Assembly: GCA_031291675.1 (NCBI GenBank)
Contig: JARLIO010000079.1
Span: forward strand, 1 to 57,064
DNA from: Azospirillaceae bacterium
GTDB lineage: Bacteria > Pseudomonadota > Alphaproteobacteria > Azospirillales > Azospirillaceae
Reading direction: 5' to 3'
Length of the DNA stretch: 57,064 nucleotides
Shown: positions 52,579-57,064 of the stretch, in pieces
How the letters are laid out: each line of letters begins with the position of its first letter
Numbering within the stretch: position 1 is the stretch's first letter
Position numbers and translations under genes: made by a program
The notes under the pieces: generated by a model
Told to the model about the DNA's origin: nothing
Seen by the model: the letters and a program-made list of their open reading frames with translations, nothing else
Database searches by the model: none

Positions 52579-55187
52579 TCGGGCCTTTCAAGGCCGCTGC
52601 CCGCGGGGAAACTCTGGGGGCGCTGATCGTCGCCGCCGGCTATTCCTCACGGATGGGGGCGTTCAAGCCATTGCTGCCCCTGGACGGCAAAGCCATCCTG
52701 GAACATGCGGTCGAGCTGTTTCGCCAGGGCGGCATCCCCGACATTACCGTCGTGGTCGGCCATCGGTCGGATGAGTTGATGCCGCTGCTCGATCGTCTGG
52801 CGGTGCGTCCGGTCGTCAATCCTTCTTACGACCAGGGCATGTATTCGTCGGCGGTTGCGGGTTTCGCAGCACTGCCGCCGACATTGACCGGCTGCTTTTT
52901 TCTGCCTGCCGACATTCCGCTGGTCCGGCCGCACACGATCGCGGATCTCGCGGCCGGGACGGTCCACGGGGCACCGGTGATTTATCCGACTTTCGGCGGC
53001 CAGCGCGGCCATCCCCCGTTGGTGGCGCGGGCGTTGTTTGCGGAAATCCTGGCGAGCGACGGGAACGGTGGCGTCAAGGCGGTGCTGGACCGACACGATC
53101 ACGAAGCGTCCGAGATTGCGGTGTTCGATCAGGGCATCCACCTCGATATCGACCGGCCGGCCGATTATCAGGCGGTGCAGACCCGGCGTCACTGGATCGA
53201 CGTGCCAAACAGGATCGAATGCTGGGCGATTTTGGCGGATCGCTCGGTCCCTCGTGGCGTGTTCCGTCATGTCCGGGCGGTTGCCGACGTGGCCGAAATC
53301 ATTGCCGGAGCGGCGGCGATACGGGGCGTGCCGCTGGACATTGATCTGGTTCTGGCCGGTGCCCTGTTGCACGATGTGGCCAAGGGGATGACCAACCATG
53401 CCGCGATCGGGGCCGCGATCGTGGAGCGGCTGGGTTTCCCGCGGGTTGCACGGCTGGTTGCCGATCATTCCAACCCGGCGGTTGCCGATGGCGATCTGGA
53501 CGAGCGGGGTATCGTCTATCTGGCCGACAAGTTGGTATGTGGTGACCGGGTGGTCAGCATCGCCGAAAGATTCCAGCGGGGCATGGCGCGGTTCGCCGAC
53601 GATCGCGCGGCCTTGTGCGGCGCGGCGCAACGGATGCAGGCCGCCGAACGGATCGCTTCGATTATCGAAGCCCGGCTCGGTGTGCCCTTGGCCGATCTCT
53701 TGAAGCCGGGTGGTGATGAGGATCGCTCATCGTCGCGGCACCGTCAGGACACCGGCGCGAAGGTCTGTTGCGCCACGTCGTCGCGGCTGGCGCCGCGCTT
53801 GCTGGACGAAACGGAAAGTGTTTGTCCGGTCTGCCTCGATCGGATCGCGGCGCGCCATGTCGGCGAGGGTGATACGGTCTATCTGCGCAAGACCTGTCCG
53901 ACCCATGGCGACTTCTCAACCGTGGTCTGGCGCGGGCCGCCCTCCTACGAAAACTGGGGACAGTCGCTGGCGCCGTTTTCGCCGCCGCCGGGGATCGCAA
54001 CGAAAGCCGCCGGGCGCGGCTGCCCGTTCGATTGCGGACTGTGCGCCGGGCATCGTCAACGCAGCTGTTGCGTACTGCTGGAGGTCACGGCGCGTTGCAA
54101 CCTGTCTTGTCCGATTTGCTTCGCCGCGGCGGGATCGGCGGTCGCCGATCCCGGTCTTGCGGAGATCGCGGGGTGGCTCGACATGCTGCGGGCTTCGGCA
54201 CCGTCGGTGAATATCCAGCTTTCCGGTGGCGAGCCGACCCTGCGCGACGACCTTCCGGAAATCGTGGCGCTGTGCCGCGACCGCGGGTTCACGTTCGTCC
54301 AGGTCAACACGAACGGCATTCGGATTGCGAAGGATCCGGCCTATCTGCGTCGTCTCAAGCAGGCCGGGCTTGATTGCGTGTTCCTCCAGTTCGACGGGAT
54401 GACCGACGCGATCTATCGGCAAATTCGCGGTGCCGATCTGCTGGCGGACAAATTGGCGGCCATCCGTCACTGTGCCGAAATGCGGCTGGGCGTTGTGCTG
54501 GTTCCAGTCCTGGTGCCCGGCGTCAATACCGCGCAGATCGGCGAGATTCTTCGTTTCGCGATCAGCCAGGTGCCGGTGGTGCGGACCGTCCACTTTCAAC
54601 CGGTGAGCTATTTCGGCCGCTATCCCGAAACCCCGGACGATAGCGGGCGGGTCACGCTGCCGGAGGTGCTGCGGCTGATTGAAGAGCAGACGGCAGGCGC
54701 CATCCGGATTGCCGATTTCCAGGCGGGAACCGCGGAGAATCCGTACTGCTCCTTCAATGGCCAGTTCACCATCGGCCGTGACGGCACGCTGGCCACGTCG
54801 CGTCCGGGGCGTCAGGCCGGGTGCTGCGCGTCCAGCGCGGCGATCGCCCCGGCGTTGGCCGCGGACCCGGCGGGGGAGGAGGTCCGGCGGGCCCGGCAAT
54901 TCGTGGCCCGGCGCTGGGCGGCGGAACCCGATGAGCCGTCGTCGGCGATGGCGTCCGCTTGTGGCTCCGACGCCGCAACGGCCAGTCTGGATGCTTTTCT
55001 GGCGGAACGACGTCGCACGCTGTGCATCTCCGGCATGGTTTTTCAGGATGCCTGGACCCTGGACCTTGCCCGGTTGCGTCAATGCTACATCCATGTCGTC
55101 AGTCCGGATCACCGGCTGGTGCCGCTTTGTGCCTACAACTTGTCGTCGCGCAGCGGCGGGACGTTGTATCGGGGGAACCGTCGATGA
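52575..55187 (+). CDS. Tri-domain protein: MocA-like nucleotidyltransferase, HD domain, radical SAM
   Basis: An 870-residue protein with three domains. Residues 1-205 are a MobA/MocA-like nucleotidyltransferase (LIVAAGYSSRMGAFKPLLPL at 17-36, FLPADIPLV). Residues about 225-375 are an HD phosphohydrolase (H266-D267). Residues about 405-870 are a radical SAM domain (C508, C512, C515 in RCNLSCPIC; SGGEPTLRDDLPEI), preceded by two cysteine pairs (CPVC, CPTHGDF) and CPFDCGLC. The first domain could make the cytosine dinucleotide form of molybdopterin for the oxidoreductase. In Desulfovibrio the NTP-transferase/HD and radical SAM parts are separate genes as I recall; the fusion here appears continuous. 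ATG 52575 overlaps the previous stop. Confidence 0.82.
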   Translation: MIGPFKAAARGETLGALIVAAGYSSRMGAFKPLLPLDGKAILEHAVELFRQGGIPDITVVVGHRSDELMPLLDRLAVRPVVNPSYDQGMYSSAVAGFAALPPTLTGCFFLPADIPLVRPHTIADLAAGTVHGAPVIYPTFGGQRGHPPLVARALFAEILASDGNGGVKAVLDRHDHEASEIAVFDQGIHLDIDRPADYQAVQTRRHWIDVPNRIECWAILADRSVPRGVFRHVRAVADVAEIIAGAAAIRGVPLDIDLVLAGALLHDVAKGMTNHAAIGAAIVERLGFPRVARLVADHSNPAVADGDLDERGIVYLADKLVCGDRVVSIAERFQRGMARFADDRAALCGAAQRMQAAERIASIIEARLGVPLADLLKPGGDEDRSSSRHRQDTGAKVCCATSSRLAPRLLDETESVCPVCLDRIAARHVGEGDTVYLRKTCPTHGDFSTVVWRGPPSYENWGQSLAPFSPPPGIATKAAGRGCPFDCGLCAGHRQRSCCVLLEVTARCNLSCPICFAAAGSAVADPGLAEIAGWLDMLRASAPSVNIQLSGGEPTLRDDLPEIVALCRDRGFTFVQVNTNGIRIAKDPAYLRRLKQAGLDCVFLQFDGMTDAIYRQIRGADLLADKLAAIRHCAEMRLGVVLVPVLVPGVNTAQIGEILRFAISQVPVVRTVHFQPVSYFGRYPETPDDSGRVTLPEVLRLIEEQTAGAIRIADFQAGTAENPYCSFNGQFTIGRDGTLATSRPGRQAGCCASSAAIAPALAADPAGEEVRRARQFVARRWAAEPDEPSSAMASACGSDAATASLDAFLAERRRTLCISGMVFQDAWTLDLARLRQCYIHVVSPDHRLVPLCAYNLSSRSGGTLYRGNRR

Positions 55188-56521
55188 AACCCGGCAATGT
55201 TCTGGACCGATGGATCGCCGGGAAGATCGGGTTTGCCGGCCAGACCCTCCGTCGCGACGATATCGAGGACTATCAACGGCGCTGCCTGGGTGAAACCCTG
55301 GCCTGGGTGCGCCAGCGCAGTCCGTTCTATCGCCACCATCTCGGTGCGGCGGCGGATACCCTGCCAAACGTGGCGGCCCTGGCGAGCCTGCCGTTCACCA
55401 CGGCCGGGGATCTGCAGGTCGATGCGCTGCGGTTTCTCTGTGTTTCGCAGAGCGCGGTTCAGCGTGTCGTGACCAGCGAAAGCTCGGGGACCACGGGACA
55501 ACCAAAGCGTCTGTTCTTCACCGCCGCGGATCAGGAAATCACCATCGATTTCTTTCATCACGGGCTGTCCTTGATGGCTGGCGCCGGCGATTCCATCCTG
55601 ATCATGTTGCCGGGGGCGTCGCCGGGCAGTGTCGGTGACTTGTTGGTGACGGCCGCGCGGCGCCTCGGGGCCAAACCGGTGGTCTTCGGTTTCGTCCGCG
55701 ATCCGTGTGCCGCGGTCGAGGCCGTGATGCGCTGCCGGGCTCATCTCGTGATTGGTCTGCCGGTGCAGATGCTGGCGGTGGCGCGGCAAGGGCGGGCCCT
55801 GGGCCGGCGGATCGACACGTTGAAAACGGTCCTGCTCTGTTCCGATTTTGTGGCCGAGAGCGTCGTGGGCGAATTGGAACGGGAATGGGGCGCGGATGTC
55901 TTCCAGCATTGGGGAATGACCGAACTGGGCTATGGCGGCGGCGTCGAATGCGCGGCCCATCGCGGCTACCATCTTCAGGAGTTGGATTTCCTGTTCGAAA
56001 TCGTCGATCCGCGAACCGGACAATCGATCACCAATGGCGGTCTCGGCGAAATCGTTGTCACAACGCTGACCCGGCGCGGCATGCCGTTGATCCGTTATCG
56101 GACCGGCGATCTGTCGCGCTTTTTGCCGGAACCTTGCCCGTGTGGCTCACCGTTGCGGCGGTTCGAACGGATCGCCGCGCGCAAATCCGGGCGGGTGGCT
56201 CTCGGTGGCGATCTTGAAATCACCATCGGGGACCTTGACGAGGTGCTGCTGGGACGTGCCGGCCTCGCTGATTTCTCGGTGCGCCTGTCGCCGGGTGAGC
56301 CGGCATGCCTCTCGATCACGGCGTCGCAGGCCTTGGCGAACGGTTTCGGCCGCAGGGACGGGGCGGCGCTCAAGCTGGCGATCTACGCCGCTCTTGAGGC
56401 TGTTCCGGCGATCCGCCAGGCCCGGTATGCGGGGCTGCTGACCGTGCAGATCCAGGTTCAGCCGGAACCGCTGCCGCCATCCAGGGGTAAACGGGTGATC
56501 ACCGTGGATGCCGCGGCATGA
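55184..56521 (+). CDS. AMP-dependent acyl-CoA ligase-like protein (DVU_1553-like)
   Basis: A 445-residue adenylate-forming enzyme related to phenylacetate-CoA ligase. The ATP loop is SESSGTTGQPKRLFFT, and HWGMTELGYGGG and PLIRYRTGDLSRF are the adenylate- and ribose-binding motifs. A CPCG motif near the C-terminal domain could bind zinc. It activates a carboxylate to an acyl-AMP or acyl-CoA; a product of the aldehyde oxidoreductase is an obvious candidate substrate, which is inference. ATG 55184 overlaps the previous stop (ATGA). Confidence 0.85.
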   Translation: MKPGNVLDRWIAGKIGFAGQTLRRDDIEDYQRRCLGETLAWVRQRSPFYRHHLGAAADTLPNVAALASLPFTTAGDLQVDALRFLCVSQSAVQRVVTSESSGTTGQPKRLFFTAADQEITIDFFHHGLSLMAGAGDSILIMLPGASPGSVGDLLVTAARRLGAKPVVFGFVRDPCAAVEAVMRCRAHLVIGLPVQMLAVARQGRALGRRIDTLKTVLLCSDFVAESVVGELEREWGADVFQHWGMTELGYGGGVECAAHRGYHLQELDFLFEIVDPRTGQSITNGGLGEIVVTTLTRRGMPLIRYRTGDLSRFLPEPCPCGSPLRRFERIAARKSGRVALGGDLEITIGDLDEVLLGRAGLADFSVRLSPGEPACLSITASQALANGFGRRDGAALKLAIYAALEAVPAIRQARYAGLLTVQIQVQPEPLPPSRGKRVITVDAAA

Positions 56522-56589
56522 CGGACGGCGACACCGCAAGGTTCACGCCCCATGGCGTCGCCGGCCTGCGGCCCGGTCGGGAGATTGAG

Positions 56590-56928
56590 ATGCATGAAGC
56601 GACGATTATCGAGAGTTTGATGAGCATTCTGGTCCGGCAGGCCAGGACGCATGGCGTCGACCATATTCAGCGGGTTCGTCTTAAAGTCGGTGCGCTCAAG
56701 GCGGTTGAACCCCAGGCCCTGCGTGGCTGTTTTGAGATCTTCGCCGAAGGCACGGTGGCCGAGGGTGCCGAACTGGCGATCGAAACCGTCGCCGCACGGG
56801 TCCTGTGCCGGACTTGCGGTGTCGAGAGCTTGATCCAGCGATTCCGCTTTCGTTGTTCCCAATGCGATGGCGATGACCTGAGTGTGGTCGGTGGTGAAGA
56901 GCTTTATATCGAGAGTATCGAAGTCTAA
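56590..56928 (+). CDS. hypA: Hydrogenase nickel-insertion protein
   Basis: A 112-residue HypA-type metallochaperone. The family start MHE (His2 and Glu3 bind nickel) is at ATG 56590, preceded by GGGAGATTGAG. The zinc site is CRTCG ... RCSQC. It helps put nickel into the hydrogenase large subunit, most likely CooH, encoded 11 kb upstream. The open frame extends back to 56518, but that part is not family sequence. The TAA stop at 56926-56928 directly touches the end of an insertion sequence. Confidence 0.92.
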   Translation: MHEATIIESLMSILVRQARTHGVDHIQRVRLKVGALKAVEPQALRGCFEIFAEGTVAEGAELAIETVAARVLCRTCGVESLIQRFRFRCSQCDGDDLSVVGGEELYIESIEV

Positions 56929-57064
56929 GAGGCTGACCGAAAAAGAGTTGAGTGATTCCAGTCCCTTGTGATTCAATCGTGGTTGCGAGCAACGAGGAGA
57001 TCACAAGATGGTTTGGACTGAAACCACCCGGGCGAAGTATCGGCGAGATAAGCTTCGGTATTCA
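56929..57064 (+). mobile_element. Left end of an IS5-type insertion sequence (cut by window edge)
   Basis: Sequence starting GAGGCTGACC at 56929 looks like an IS5-family terminal inverted repeat and is followed 70 bases later by a transposase start. It begins right after TAA of the hypA stop. If TAA is the TNA-type target duplication of this group, the insertion recreated the hypA stop codon. Confidence 0.7.
57008..57064 (+). CDS. IS5-family transposase, N-terminal 19 codons only
   Basis: ATG 57008, preceded by ACGAGGAG, starts MVWTETTRAKYRRDKLRYS. This matches the usual start of IS5-type transposases (W-T-x-x-T-R-x-x-Y-R-R-D-x-L-R-Y). The gene runs off the window, so whether the element is intact is unknown. 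Confidence 0.75.
   Translation, partial: MVWTETTRAKYRRDKLRYS

Overview
The window looks like a chromosomal accessory region from a high-GC alphaproteobacterium, probably a Rhodospirillales-type purple non-sulfur bacterium or relative. Reasons: a vanadium nitrogenase locus with sigma-54 control, a CooMKLXUH-type energy-converting hydrogenase close to that of Rhodospirillum rubrum, dense overlapping ATGA junctions and strong G/C third positions. Taxonomy is inference; the window contains no rRNA or tRNA.

Region 1 (103-21415) is an alternative (vanadium) nitrogenase island. The structural genes vnfDGK (minus strand) are divergent from a NifX-glyoxalase fusion gene, vnfH, a Nif11-domain gene and a ZIP-type metal transporter gene. 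The activator gene vnfA is divergent from vnfENX. Both divergent promoter regions carry a 14-base dyad of the form GTTCC-N4-GGTAC flanked on each side by sigma-54 (-24/-12) promoters, which fits the VnfA binding sites known from Azotobacter. Downstream of vnfK lie an unrecognised 301-residue protein and another NifX-family protein. Further left, a PhnCDE-like ABC transporter (candidate vanadate importer) is divergent from a five-gene operon: ATP-grasp enzyme, binding-protein-like protein without signal peptide, HypB/UreG-like GTPase, ABC ATPase and YdjA-like nitroreductase. These two operons also have back-to-back sigma-54 promoters, so they probably belong to the same regulon and may be an undescribed vanadium uptake or delivery system.

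Region 2 (21644-31792) is a catabolic island: LysR regulator, polar amino-acid ABC transporter, dimethylformamidase-like hydrolase, class III aminotransferase, beta-keto acid cleavage enzyme, SSAT-like acetyltransferase, acetylpolyamine amidohydrolase-like deacetylase and acyl-CoA thioesterase. The enzyme set fits degradation of a beta-amino acid, for example beta-lysine through its N6-acetyl derivative. A 12-base operator is shared by the two ends of the island.

Region 3 (31994-37581) holds a cupredoxin, a small cytochrome c, an OmpR/EnvZ-type two-component pair and a SHOCT-domain protein, linked by a repeated TTGTCACA motif, followed by two lower-GC genes of unknown function.

Region 4 (37837-56928) combines a complete Coo-type [NiFe] energy-converting hydrogenase (no carbon monoxide dehydrogenase genes are present), a 2[4Fe-4S] ferredoxin, a Desulfovibrio-Mop-like molybdenum aldehyde oxidoreductase, and a translationally coupled operon resembling the Desulfovibrio DVU1551-1558 genes: FAD/Fe-S/CCG protein, small zinc-ribbon protein, methyltransferase, C_GCAxxG_C_C protein, a tri-domain nucleotidyltransferase-HD-radical SAM protein, an AMP-dependent ligase-like protein and HypA. 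I infer a pathway passing low-potential electrons from a molybdenum hydroxylase to a proton-pumping, H2-forming hydrogenase. The window ends inside an IS5-type insertion sequence that abuts the hypA stop codon.

No nifB, nifV, nifHDK, cooS, cooF, cooA, CRISPR array or tRNA was seen.
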